A stretch of DNA of 64,000 bases from NCBI GenBank assembly GCA_018340805.1, contig JACMZG010000032.1, forward strand, positions 7,340,855 to 7,404,854, written 5' to 3'. Positions 43,001-55,223 of this stretch are shown here, piece after piece. The notes below the pieces were generated by a model. It was not told the DNA's origin, did not search any database, and saw only the letters and a program-made list of their open reading frames with translations. This DNA comes from Microvelia longipes (Eukaryota; Arthropoda; Insecta; Hemiptera; Veliidae). The stretch's first letter is position 1; each line of letters opens with the position of its first letter. The translations under genes and the position numbers were made by a program.

Positions 43001-45027
43001 GGTCAGTACAGTGCAGGAGATTTCTCTAAGGGGCGGTAAAGCTTTTCACACAGTATGGTCAGTACAGTGCAGGAGATTTCTCTAAGGGCGGTAAAGCTTT
43101 CACACAGTATGGTCAGTACAGTGCAGGAGATTCTCTAATAAAGCTTTCACACAGTATGGTCAGTACAGTGCAGGAGATTTCTCTAAGGGGCGGTAAAGCT
43201 TTCACACAGTATGGTCAGTACAGTGCAGGAGATTTCTCTAAGGGGCGGTAAAGCTTTCACACAGTATAGTCAGTGCAGGAGATTTCTCTAAGGTGCGGTA
43301 AAGCTTTTACACAGTATGGTCAGTACAGTGCAGGAGATTTCTCTAAGGTGCGGTAAAGCTTTCACACAGTATGGTCAGTACAGTGCAGGAGATTTCTCTA
43401 AGGGCGGTAAAGCTTTCAAACAGTATGGTCAGTACAGTGCAGGAGATTTCTCTAAGGGGCGGTAAAGCTTTCACACAGTATGGTCAGTACAGTGCAGGAG
43501 ATTTCTCTAAGGGCGGTAAAGCTTTCACACAGTATGGTCAGTACAGTGCAGGAGATTTCTCTAAGGGGCGGTAAAGCTTTCACACAGTATGGTCAGTACA
43601 GTGCAGGAGATTTCTCTAAGGTGCGGTAAAGCTTTCAAACAGTATGGTCAGTACAGTGCAGGAGATTTCTCTAAGGTGCAGCTTTCAAACAGTATGGTCA
43701 GTACAGTGCAGGAGATTTCTCTAACGGTAAAGCTTTACACAGTATGGTCAGTACAGTGCAGGAGATTTCTCTAAGGGGCGGTAAAGCTTTCACACAGTAT
43801 GGTCAGTACAGTGCAGGAGATTTCTCTAAGGGGCGGTAAAGCTTTCACACAGTATGGTCAGTACAGTGCAGGAGATTTCTCTAAAGGGCGGTAAAGCTTT
43901 CAAACAGTATGGTCAGTACAGTGCAGGAGATTTCTCTAAGGGGCGGTAAAGCTTTCACACAGTATGGTCAGTACAGTGCAGGAGATTTCTCTAAGGGGCG
44001 GTAAAGCTTTCACACAGTATAGTCAGTACAGTGCAGGAGAATTTCTCTAAGGGGCGGTAAAGCTTTCAAACAGTATGGTCAGTACAGTGCAGGAGATTTC
44101 TCTAAGGGGCGGTAAAGCTTTCACACAGTAGGTCAGTACAGTGCAGGAGATTTCTCTAAGGTGCGGTAAAGCTTTCACACAGTATGGTCAGTACAGTGCA
44201 GGAGATTTCTCTAAGGGCGGTAAAGTCACACAGTATGGTCAGTACAGTGCAGGAGATTTCTCTAAGGGGCGGTAAAGCTTTCACACAGTATGGTCAGTAC
44301 AGTGCAGGAGATTTCTCTAAGGTGCGGTAAAGCTTTACACAGTATGTCAGTACAGTGCAGGAGATTTCTCTAAGGGGCGGTAAAGCTTTCACACAGTATA
44401 GTCAGTACAGTGCAGGAGATTTCTCTAAGGTGCGGTAAAGCTTTCACACAGTATGGTCAGTACAGTGCAGGAGATTTCTCTAAGGTGCGGTAAAGCTTTC
44501 AACAGTATGGTCAGTACAGTGCAGGAGATTTCTCTAAGGGGCGGTAAAGCTTTCACACAGTATGGTCAGTACAGTGCAGGAGATTTCTCTAAGGGGCGGT
44601 AAAGCTTTCACACAGTATAGTCAGTACAGTGCAGGAGATTTCTCTAAGGTGCGGTAAAGCTTTCAAACAGTATGGTCAGTACAGTGCAGGAGATTTCTTA
44701 AGGGGCGGTAAAGCTTTCACACAGTATGGTCAGTACAGTGCAGGAGATTTCTCTAAGGGGCGGTAAAGCTTTCACACAGTATAGTCAGTACAGTGCAGGA
44801 GATTTCTCTAAGGTGCGGTAAAGCTTTCAAACAGTATGGTCAGTACAGTGCAGGAGATTTCTCTAAGGGGCGGTAAAGCTTTCACACAGTATGGTCAGTA
44901 CAGTGCAGGAGATTTCTCTAAGGTGCGGTAAAGCTTTCAACAGTATGGTCAGTACAGTGCAGGAGATTTCTCTAAGGGGCGGTAAAGCTTTCAAACAGTA
45001 TGGTCAGTACAGTGCAGGAGATTTCTC
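25064..45027. repeat. 55-bp satellite array (~20 kb, about 345 sequenced copies)
   Basis: Head-to-tail copies of a 55-bp unit: GGTCAGTACAGTGCAGGAGA, TTTCTCTAAGGGGCGGTAAA, GCTTTCACACAGTAT. Each normally has one AAGCTT (HindIII) site. Three variable positions recur in many combinations: AAGGGGCGG/AAGGTGCGG/AAGGGCGG, TTCACACAG/TTCAAACAG/TTCAACAG and TATGGTCAG/TATAGTCAG. No higher-order period is obvious by eye. Small deletions, mostly in the G4, T3 and A3 runs, are frequent. The right end decays into GCTTTATATACACAGTATAC. Short open frames across it are shadows of the repeat, since 55 is not a multiple of 3. It lies inside the presumed GRIP intron 24289-58111. Confidence 0.98.
38007..39006. other. 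Assembly gap (1000 N) inside the satellite
   Basis: Exactly 1000 N flanked on both sides by the 55-bp repeat. The round size suggests a placeholder, so the true array length is unknown. Confidence 0.98.
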
Positions 45028-45144
45028 GCTTTATATACACAGTATACTGAACATTTATTTTATACCTGCGGCAGTAGGAGAGAACAAGTAAGGATATTCT
45101 TCAGGAATGACTACGAAACAAAACAAGACGCGTAGCGCCTCTCT

Positions 45145-45585
45145 GTGGCCGCTTCGCAGCCACATAGTTGTTGAAATTTATAAGTTTGTCGTATTACTAA
45201 TTTGTAGCATACTGCCACGATGTAGGCGAATTTTGAAATGTATTTATCAAGAAACGTGCTTTGTTTACATTATCATATATATGTCAATCAATAAAACTAG
45301 AACTAATACACATAATAAAATGTAACTTGGTTTTGTTGCTAACTATACATGGTAGTACATGTGTAAAAACTTTCAGCCCGATATAAAAAGGTTTTGAAGA
45401 TATGTGATTTTTAAAAATGTTTGTGGGGTCATTATTGTGGGTCAATGACATCACAAATATTTCATAAATAATCAGCTTCGAGACATTAACAAGGTTGCTT
45501 TTTGTACTAAGTTTCATTTCGATCCCAAAAAGCGTTTGAAAGTTATCGAGTCCCATAGAAACGTCAAGGAACAAAAATCTCGTAA
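45145..45585. repeat. Interspersed block H, copy 2
   Basis: Starts with the hairpin GTGGCCGCTTCGCAGCCACA followed by TAGTTGTTG, then the ~380-bp block shared with 13859-14232 (TATGTCAATCAATAAAAC, GACATTAACAAGGTTG, ACTAAGTTTCATTTCG). It ends in a short (TA)n and TTGATCAGTGGGTCCCC, which resembles 60.36 kb. It begins about 120 bp beyond the end of the 55-bp satellite. Confidence 0.75.
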
Positions 45586-45780
45586 TATATATATATTTTT
45601 TTTTGATCAGTGGGTCCCCTCATCCCCTTCCAAAAATCTACTCTAACCCCTACCCCACTCCATGAAGGGGTACTCCTACCCCAACCTTGCTAAAAAGGGA
45701 ACCCCCTTCCTTTCTTCCTCCCCACCCTGTAATTATACTCCCCACACTATCGACATAGACGTATACATATATATACAAGA

Positions 45781-45834
<54 letters not shown>

Positions 45835-46440
45835 ATATATTATATATATATTGATTTGAGGTTATTTTAAGTTTTGCCAATGCCTCCTGTATCTTGGATA
45901 TAGAAGGCCTTGTCATAAACTTCTTCTTAGTTTAGTTTCATGTTGTCATTTCTATTTTAACCTTGGTTGACTGTACTTCTTCTGCTTTTATATTGTGACT
46001 TTTTTCATTTTTTAACTTTTATCATGTTTTATTAGTTGTACCTTTAATGTTTTTAACTTTACTTTGTTTTTAATTCATTTTTATGACAAATTATTTTAAA
46101 TTAATGGACTTAGTTTTTATTATTTTTTTTAAACTTTTATTTTAAATTTTGGGTCTTCTGGCCATAGTAGATGAAGACTGTGATTATTTCGTAAGTAAAA
46201 TGTTTTTATTTTATTTATATAAAAATATTTAAATTAAGTTCTCTAATTTCTTGGTTATTTTTGTTATTGCTCATTCTTATTTAATTTATCTATTTTTCAT
46301 TTTACACTATCTAAATAGATTGATGTTATCTTGTGTTGCAAAGGGCCCTGATGAAGAATTTGTAGTTAAATTCGAAACGTTGGCGAGAAATAAATATATA
46401 GTTTTCATGTAAGCTGTGTTTTTATTCATAACTTATCCCG
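45586..46440. other. Non-coding: C-rich stretch, (TA)n at 45779-45850, T-rich DNA
   Basis: 45605-45740 is C/T-rich with CCCCAACC-type runs. A TA tract follows, then 500 bp of T-rich DNA up to the hammerhead-like motif at 46348. No coding frame is supported. Confidence 0.5.
46341..46393 (+). ncRNA. Hammerhead-ribozyme-like motif (degenerate)
   Basis: CTGATGA (46348-46354), one extra A, then GAATTT / GTAGTT loop / AAATTC (a perfect 6-bp helix), then GAAAC. This is the helix II core arrangement of hammerhead ribozymes, which occur in Penelope-like retroelements and retrozymes. Against it, there is an extra A after CTGATGA, and no clear helix III or cleavage-site UH is seen nearby. A related motif lies at 55328. 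Probably a retroelement terminus relic. Confidence 0.3.
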
Positions 46441-46457
46441 AGATTGGTGGAGACGCG

Positions 46458-46528
<71 letters not shown>

Positions 46529-46853
46529 ATATATATATATACATATAATGTATGCCACTTAAAATGATCCTATTCAGCTAAAACTCGTTTTAATTGATTT
46601 AGCTTGATATTTACCAGAATATGTAATACCTTGTTTTAAATCCATTTCAAGTTTTAATTTTTTTTGATGATGTCATAACTTGGGTTGATGACGTCATACC
46701 TTTTTTGCCAACAATAGGCTCCGTATCCTCCACAACATCTGGCCACATGCCGTCCATTTGAGAAAGCCTTAGAAAGCTATTGCTTGTCATTGACAAGGGT
46801 GGAAAGTCTTATATACTATGTGGAGAAGGGAGCTTCCCCCAATACCAAAAGTG

Positions 46854-46888
<35 letters not shown>

Positions 46889-46906
46889 ATATATATATAT
46901 TATATA

Positions 46907-46945
<39 letters not shown>
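46458..46945. repeat. Two (TA)n tracts with a short spacer
   Basis: TA tracts at about 46458-46550 and 46855-46942. The 300 bp between them are non-coding as far as I can see. Confidence 0.9.
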
Positions 46946-46946
<1 letters not shown>

Positions 46947-48152
46947 TTTCGGATCTACATTTTGGTAAGCGTTTAAGCGTCATTGTGATGAAAGTTCGTT
47001 AATGCAAGATTCCCTGTAATGCTTCAGTGTCAGGTAAGCAGTAGTAGAAATTGATCTAGTTTCTATTTTTAATTCAAACACGTATAAAAGCGCTAAACCT
47101 TAAAAATACACTAAATCCTGCCAAACCTCTTAAATATTATATCACGCGACCAATAAATGTTTCTAAAAAGCTTAAAATCACCGCATTTCATGAATAATAT
47201 ACTTGCTCCAGTACAGGCTCTTGTGTATGAAATTGATTTTTTATTTATTTGGAGATACATCTGCTACAAAGCTAGGTCATGACCGCCCCCTCGGGCTGTA
47301 CACCTACCTGTGTAATAGGTTAAGGGTTAACCAAGAGGCATTGGGGGCAAATTGATATCGATCTCCCGCTAGAAATTATTTATTAACCATAATGATAATA
47401 TTATTATAGGTTCTCTATGACTGAAAGTATCACATCAGTAGGATATGCGGCATATTTTCCTTGTTTATACAGCGGGTTTAAAAGGAAATCCGAAACCGAG
47501 ACCTGATTTTCAGACATTCATTGAATGTCAGATAAGAAAGTTTCTCTCCTAGAGAAGCTTGGAATAAAATATGAAGATGGCAAAAATCAACCCAAAGATA
47601 TGTAGAGAGGAAAATCTCAATAAAGACCGAGTTGAATATTGGGGTCAATTTTTCAAAGACGTCCCAGATTCGGTCAATTTGTTTTGGTTCCCTCTCTGTC
47701 GTAAAGCGCCCCCTACTGTCCGCTAGCCGCAGAGTCTGACCCCTCGAGATCATAAAACTCTTTACTAGGCGCAGTGCCAAATTTTAATAGTTAGAGCACT
47801 CAGATACAGTGTAACCATTGATTGATGGCGAGTTAATGATAAGTACCAAAGATGAAATTAACTACAGATATTGCAAACCCTAAGTGTTAATATGTGAATT
47901 CGTCTTAGTCTTATTCCTCTTACTTAACAAGCATTTAACCTATAACCACGCTAAATAAGGTAAGTATGCTCCTATATCTCTATCTCATTCAAAATTCATG
48001 GGGTCACTAAAAAGCCCTTTTGCTACATTCCCTTTGTTTACGATCTTCTTCATCAAGAGTTTGAAAGGCTACTTCTGTTTGAAGGTCTATCAATGGTTAT
48101 TTGCTCATAATCATTGCAGCATCATTAGGTTCACGTTATTCATTATTAATAA

Positions 48153-48154
<2 letters not shown>
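46946..48154. other. Non-coding stretch, nothing firmly recognised
   Basis: A minus-strand frame at 47478-47780 has no splice sites or domain and looks like transposon-derived or chance sequence. Otherwise anonymous AT-rich DNA. Confidence 0.35.
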
Positions 48155-48156
<2 letters not shown>

Positions 48157-48238
<82 letters not shown>

Positions 48239-48243
48239 TATAT
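48157..48243. repeat. (TA)n microsatellite
   Basis: Almost uninterrupted TA dinucleotides. Confidence 0.95.
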
Positions 48244-48780
48244 TCAACAAGTTTTTTTAAGTCCAATGCTACTTTACTAGAGTTTATCTATTACGCTGTT
48301 TTAACTCTCCAGTGCATTTTTATTGGCAATTTTTTTCCATCGAGATAAGGCAGAGATGTCTGGAAAATAACAGAGATAGGGCCTTCAGGGCTTTTTAAGT
48401 TTAGGGCACTTGAAGGAAGCATTAAAGGAAGGTACGAGACATCCTCGAGGCTAATAAGGGTGGAGAGCTACTTATCTACCGTGAAATAGCCTTCCCTGTG
48501 TAGCTGGAATCAACGTTTAACATTACAGAGTAAGAAATAGGGAAGGGGAGGGGAGGGGGAATCTTTATCTCGATAAGTGATTTTCCAGAGTCTTTTAACT
48601 CAAAACCAAAAATGTTTAAAATATAAAAAGTCTACTTTATTTCCTTTTGAAGGTAAAATAATATTTGTCATAATTGTAGCCCCCTCCTACCGAAATTTAT
48701 TTGGTTGCCAATTTTATTTAAATTAACATTTACCAGTTCAAAAACCTGGTAATATTTTTTACCGCTTGTATCCGTTATGT
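48244..48780. other. Non-coding DNA with a G-quadruplex-capable run
   Basis: 48543-48560 contains GGGGAGGGGAGGGGG, three long G runs plus a neighbouring GG. No gene is seen. Confidence 0.5.
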
Positions 48781-49079
48781 CGTGTAATATCATAGAAATG
48801 ATACTAACGAGGTAGTTATAGTCCGAATGGAATGCGGGTCAAGTGGAGGTGTGTTTGATCAGAATGGCCCATTCCTCTAGGTAAGCATGCCTCAGTCTCC
48901 AAGCAGAAGTATTCTCAATTAATATCAAGTATAGGCTTCTAGCGTCAGGAAAGTTCTGTACTAGTAGCTCCCGTGTATGTTTATGCTATCACAGTAGAAA
49001 CTTAGTTAATGAAATTCACTTCTTAGATCTGTGGACCGCAAAACTAGTTTTTCTTTGTCGTCATCTAATCGTCATTAAT

Positions 49080-49620
49080 GGACTCAGCTCAAAACAAAAC
49101 GCGAAATTTGTTGCATTGATAGTACCAACTGAATATAGACAACAAATATACCAAGTTTCATCGCTCTATCAAAATTGGATCATTTTGATCGAATGACATA
49201 TTTACGTTTCAAAACAGTTGTTATAACGAAAAATAATTAAATTTGGCAGTCATTGTATCCAAATCTGTGATTGGATACAATGACTGCCAATATCCACTAA
49301 TTGGATTAAATAAGTATACTATGGTTTAGAAAAAAATTAATACATCGAAAAATCGATCCAAATAAGTTGAAATTTGGCAGAAGAATGTCCCATTGTGTGA
49401 TAAACAAGTTCATCACGACGCCTTCTATATCTAAGGGTTTTATTGGATCATCGAGTGGGTTCAGTGCCTGAACGGGTGGCCGCTGGAAATTAAACAGATT
49501 TTTTTTGTCCAAGGACTGAGGACGAGCTAAATGAGTCCAAAGACGTAATGCAATATAAAATTGATAATCCCCAAATTGTGAGTACGAGCGAAGCGAGTGA
49601 GGATGAGCGTAGCTAATTCA
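49080..49620. repeat. Interspersed family G, copy 1, with a 48-bp perfect hairpin
   Basis: TTGAAATTTGGCAGAAGAAT and the downstream GAGCGAAGCGAGTGAGGATG resemble 54.29-54.75 kb (GTTGAAATTTGGCACAAATA and ACGAGCAAAGCGAGT). Within it, TTGGCAGTCATTGTATCCAA (49243-49262) and its exact reverse complement (49271-49290) flank an 8-base loop. Confidence 0.6.
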
Positions 49621-49742
49621 AATAAAATCGTTCCCCATTTTCCAAATTAGTTTGGCAAGCAATGTCTCCACGCTTTGTATTAAACTTACTCTGTAGTCTT
49701 GACAATTCTCCCTCTTATTCAGAAAAACATTATACTCGCCCC

Positions 49743-50193
49743 AAAGAGACTAAAACTATTAGAGGGAGTACAGGACCCGATTAACACAGTGATAAGGGGT
49801 CTGGAAGTGAGATAGTTTCCATAGGTGCCGTAACTGTATTACCTCTACTATAGTCTCCTTTGAGAGAGACTAGATACTCCCCCACCCCTCTACAACTCGT
49901 ATTGTAGCATGCACTCTACTAACGGCGGACATTTTTCAGTGATGCCACATTAAACCACTTTATTCAAAACTAACAATTAAAGAATACATGCAATAGATAA
50001 TAATTTAAACTTATCTTAAATTCATTCTTCTTGATTTAAAACAAAATAATCGTAAAATAATGTAATATTTACGTAAAATTGTAATTATTAGGGAAAATAA
50101 AAAATGACGTCACCAATGTACCGTTACAGCACCTAGCTACCCAAGGAATGATAAGAGCTGTTGTATCCTCCCTCTAAGTATTAGTTTCTTTGA
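49743..50193. mobile_element. Inverted-repeat element (MITE-like, ~450 bp)
   Basis: The left CAAAGAGACTAAAACTATTA GAGGGAG block is mirrored at the right by CTCCCTCTAAGTATTAGTTT CTTTG, imperfect arms of about 33 bp. Non-coding interior. Confidence 0.5.
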
Positions 50194-50430
50194 CTCGCCC
50201 TAAAATTCGGAATCTTATATTTATTCTGAGCAAAGAACACCATGTGTTTCACATAGTTGGTTTAACCTTTTAAATGAAACAAATATATACCCTGTACTCT
50301 GCCGCTATGGATCACATATTTAGTTAATTAATTTTTATTGTGTAATTTATGAAGAGCGAGAAATAAAAATAGCGATAAGCCCCGCGTGCTCAGCAGCACT
50401 TGTTTTATTTGCTCTAGCTAAACAGGCATT

Positions 50431-53400
50431 CTATTTCTATTTTCACAACACAAAGCTTATTTTATATCTCTATTTCTAAGCCTACTCCTCAACACAAGCT
50501 TATTTTATACATCTCTTCTATTTGGCTTAATACATCTATTTCTATTTGCTCTTATTTTATACACATTTGCTCCACACAAAGTTATTCTATTTGCTCCAAC
50601 ACAAAGCTTATTTTATTTCTATTTCTTTTGCTCCACAACACAAAAGCTTATTTTATACATCTCTTTCTATTTGCTCCACAGCACAAAGCTTATTTTATAC
50701 ATCTATTTCTTATTCTATTTGCTCCACAACACAAAGCTTTATTTTATACATCTCTTTTCTATTTGCTCCCAACACAAAGCTTATTTTATTACATCTATTT
50801 CTATTTGCTCCACACACAAGCTTATTTTATACATCTATTTCTATTTGCTCCACAACACAAAGCTTATTTTATACATCTCTTTCTATTTGCTCCACAACAC
50901 AAAGTTTTTTTATACATCTCTCTTTATTTTGCTCCACAACACAAAGCTTATTTTATACATTATTTCTATTTGCTCCACAACACAAAGCTTATTTTATACA
51001 TCTATTTCTATTTGCTCCCACAACACAAAGCTTATTTTATACATCTCTTTCTATTTGCTCCACAACACAAAGCTTATTTATACATCTCTTTCTATTTGCT
51101 CACAACACAAAGCTTATTTTATACATCTTTTCTATATTCTATTTGCTCCACAACACAAAGCTTATTTTATACATCTATTTCTATTCTATTTGCTCCACAC
51201 ACACAAAAGCTTATTTTATACATCTATTCTATTTGCTCACAACACAAAGCTTATTTTATACATCTCTTCCATCCACAACACAAGCTTATTTTATACATTT
51301 CTATTTGCTCCACAACACAAAGCTTATTTTTTATACATCTTTTCTTATTTGCTCCACAACACAAGCTTATTTTATACATCTCTTTCTATTTGCTCCACAA
51401 CACAAAGCTTATTTTATAACATCTATTTCTATTTGCTCCACAACACAAAGCTTATTTTAATACATCTCTTTTATTTGCTCCACAACAAAGCTTATTTTAT
51501 ACATCTATTTCTATTTGCTCCACAACACAAAGCTTATTTTATACATCTCTTTCTATTTGCTCCACAACACAAAGCTTATTTTATACATCTATTTCTATTT
51601 GCTCCACAACACAAAGCTTATTTTATACATCTCTTTCTATTTGCTCCACAACACAAAGCTTATTTATATACATCTTTTCTATTTGCTCACACACAAAGCT
51701 TATTTTATACATCTATTTCTATTCTATTTGCTCCACAACACAAAGCTTATTTATACATCTATTTCTATTTACTCCACAACACAAAGCTTATTTTATACAT
51801 CTATTTCTATTTGCTCACAACACAAAGCTTATTTTAGCTATTGTCCACAACACAAGCTTATTTTATACATCTATCTATTTCTATTTGCTCCACAACACAA
51901 AGCTTATTTTATACATCTATTTCTATTTGCTCCACAACACAAAGCTTATTTATACATCTATTCTATTTGCTCCACAACACAAAGCTTATTTTTATACATC
52001 TATTTCTATTTGCTCCACAACACAAAGCTTATTTTATACATCTATTTATTTGCTTCACAACACAAAGCTTATTTTTATACATCTATTTCTATTTACTCCA
52101 CAACACAAAGCTTATTTTATACATCTATTTCTATTGCTCCCAACACAAAGCTTATTTTATACATCTATTTCTATTTGCTCCACAACACAAGCTATTCTAT
52201 TTGCTCACAACACAAGCTTATTTTATACATCTATTTCTATTTGCTCCACACACAAAGCTTTTTATACATCTATTTCTATTTGCTCCACAACACAAAGCTT
52301 ATTTTATACATCTATTTCTATTTACTCCACAACACAAAGCTTATTTTATACATCTACTCCACAACACAAAGCTTATTTTATCTCTTTCTATTTTGCTCCA
52401 CAACACAAAGCTTATTTTATACCTCTTTCTATTTGCTCCACAACACAAAGCTTATTTTATACATCTATTTCTATTTGCTCCACAACACAAAGCTTATTTT
52501 ATACATGCTATTTCTATTTGCTCCACAACACAAAGCTTATTTTTATTTCTATATTCTATTTGCTCCACAACACAAAGCTTATTTTATACATCTATTTCTA
52601 TTTGCTCCACAACACAAAGCTTATTTTATACATCTATTTCTATTTGCTTGCACAACACAAAGCTTATTTTTATACATCTATATTCTATTTGCTCCACAAA
52701 CACAAGCTTTATTTATATACATCTATTTCTATTGCTCCACAACACAAGTTATTTCTATTAACATCTATTTCTATTTGCTCCACAACACAAAGCTTATTTA
52801 TACATCTATTTCCTATTTTGCTCCACAACACAAAGCTTATTTTATACATCTATTTTCTATTGCTTCTTATTTTATACATCTATTTCTATTTGCTCCACAA
52901 CACAAAGCTTATTTTATACATCTATTTCTATTTGCTCACAACACAAGTTTTTTATACATCTATTTCTATTTGAAGCTTATTTTATACATCTATTTCTATT
53001 TGCTCCACAACACAAAGCTTATTTTATACATCTATTTCTATTTGCCCACAACAAAGCTTATTTTATACATCTATTTCTATTTGCTCCACAACACAAAGCT
53101 TTTTTATACATCTATTTCTATTTGCTCCACAACACAAAGCTTATTTTATACCTATTTCTATTTTCTCCACAACACAAAGCTTATTTATTACATCTATTTC
53201 TATTTGCTCACAACACAAAGCTTATTTTATACATTCTTTTCTATTTGCTCACACACAAAGCTTATTTTATACATCTATTTCTATTTGTCCACAACACAAA
53301 GCTTATTTTATACATCTATTTCTATTTGCTCCAAACACAAAGCTTATTTTATACATCTATTATTCTATTTGCTCCACAACACAAAGCTTATTTGTATACA

Positions 53401-53672
53401 TCTATTTCTATTTGCTCCACACACAAAGCTTATTTTATACATCTATTTCTATTTGCTCCACAACACAAATTTTTATACATTTCTATTTGCTCCACAACAC
53501 AAAGCTATTTGCTTCACAACACAAAGCTTATTTTTACATCTATTTTCTATTTGCTCCACAACACAAAGCTTATTTTATACATCTATTCTTTTGCTCACAA
53601 CACAAAGCTTATTTTATACATCTATTTCTATATTCTATTTTCTCCACAGCACAAAGCTTATTCATCACTTAT
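50431..53672. repeat. 42-bp satellite array (3.2 kb, ~77 copies)
   Basis: The unit is ATCTATTTCTATTTGCTCCA CAACACAAAGCTTATTTTAT AC (42 bp), with one AAGCTT per copy. Copies at both edges are more diverged and shortened than central ones. Because 42 is divisible by 3 and the consensus lacks stops in several plus-strand frames, long open frames arise automatically (for example 719 codons, 14-residue repeats). Indels between copies switch frames, and no start context, splice site or domain supports translation. Confidence 0.97.
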
Positions 53673-53929
53673 AAAGAATGTAGTATTTCCTAAAATAATT
53701 AAAAATATACTGTCAGGCAATGTATTTGCTCTCTAGGTTTTTGCCTCGACCGTCAAATTGTATCCTCATGGGCTGCGACTGAATAGGTAATTGTTACAGC
53801 CCACACTTTATTTCATGTCGGAAGCTAAAAATGTCTTATACTTGTCAGGAATAAGTATTCCTAAGTTTTCTCTATTTTCCATTTTCCGGCCTACAAGCAT
53901 AAATATTTATTATGTTTTTTTTTTTACTT

Positions 53930-54760
53930 TTCCTAATTTTTTTCTAATATCGGTAAATAGGAGAAGTATTGAGCTTGCGAAAAATTCAAAACCAGGATTT
54001 GACTTGAGTTATCCGTTTCAGTCGTTTTCTAGACCTCCTGACTGGTTTTCACTAAGTTGAAAGTCTTTGTGTGTGTCTGTTATGCTCATAGTCTCCAGCG
54101 TATTTATGCTAGAGAGTTGAAACTTGATACAAAATTAATCATTAGATCTAGTTGTGCTATCAAGAAAATGTTTTTATGACGTCATTAACCTGCTATAGTG
54201 ACTCAGCAAAAATTCATCAATCGCAAACAAATGCCACGATCGATTCTATTGAATGACTTAACGTTTTTTTAAAAATCGGAAAATAATCAAATTGAGTTGA
54301 AATTTGGCACAAATACGTCCCTTTTTGCATTTGCAAGTATATTAAGTTTCTTTTGAAAATATAAGTATAAGAAGACAAGTATGAGGAGAAAGTACAGCGC
54401 ACTTTTTAATACATTCTATATTAATATGATGTTTATGCCACTTCTTTAGTTTATGTGACCCTATTTTTCTTTGAATCCATTTACTATTTAATTTATTAGA
54501 GGCGAATTATAAGTATTAAGAGAAGGAATCATCTAATCTGAAGAAGTGCAATGTTTAATACATATATAAGAAATTAATTATTTATATAATGTTGTGTATT
54601 ATTTGTAAAAGTTGAAAATAAATCAATTAAAAAAAAAATTCAACTAATTCTGTTTAACCATAAACGTGAGGCAGCATCAAGCGAGCATAAAGTGTTGCAG
54701 TATCAATTTAGCGATTCGTATATTCTGAGGACGAGCAAAGCGAGTCTGAAGTAAAGAGTA
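53930..54760. repeat. Interspersed family G, copy 2
   Basis: The segment with CGTATTTATGCTAGAGAGTT GAAACTTGATA, the CCGTTTCAGTCGTTTT region and the downstream TTGAAATTTGGCAC part recurs inverted at 55.75-55.95 kb, in weaker form at 57.06-57.34 kb, and (distal part) at 49.1-49.6 kb. No protein is encoded. Probably a non-autonomous transposon family. Confidence 0.6.
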
Positions 54761-55223
54761 AAATAAGTACCGACTATTGATTGCTATAGTTGGAGGAAAA
54801 ATAGACTTGCTATTGAAGTGACATTGCTTTGTCTTTTATTTCGCAGGCGAATGTATTCATCCTGTGTTACTGATAGTGTTTCCTAAATTACACTGGTCAC
54901 TGGTCAATTCTAAAATTTGTGATGTTCTGCGTAGGCGTAGGATGCATGTAATGTTTTATAATCACTAAACCTGTTGGGTTATTTCAAGATTTTACCGGGA
55001 TATTTTGATTTTAAAGTGAATTGCGGGTTAAAGTGAATTCAGCTGAAGGCTGTGTCTTCTATATAGAAACCACCGGTAAATTGTAAAATTGACTTAATAT
55101 CAGGATCTCATCGTTACATATACAGGGTGACACACTTGAAATACATCATGCTGATTAACTTAGCTTCGTGTGGATCTGTCACGATAAATAAACTGCGTAG
55201 GCTTCCGTATTTATTGTCATGAA
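54761..55223. other. Non-coding stretch, nothing recognised
   Basis: No repeat arms, domains or splice-bounded frames are visible. Confidence 0.4.

Noticed and set aside
25064..45027. Dozens of 60-127 codon frames such as MVSTVQEISLRGGKAF on both strands
   Set aside because: All are shadows of the 55-bp satellite, which is not a multiple of three. Frames end whenever an indel or the natural frame cycle meets a stop.
25064..45027. CRISPR-like or spacer-repeat organisation
   Set aside because: The whole monomer is repeated with no unique spacers, and the DNA is eukaryotic.
47478..47780. Minus-strand 100-codon frame with MALRLVKSFMISRGQ start
   Set aside because: No recognisable domain, no splice or poly(A) context, and uneven composition. 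Likely chance or transposon-derived.
50546..53736. Several long plus-strand frames (up to 719 codons) that look like giant repeat proteins
   Set aside because: They are products of the 42-bp satellite: the unit is a multiple of three without stops, several frames are open at once, and there is no domain, splice structure or non-repeat coding sequence.
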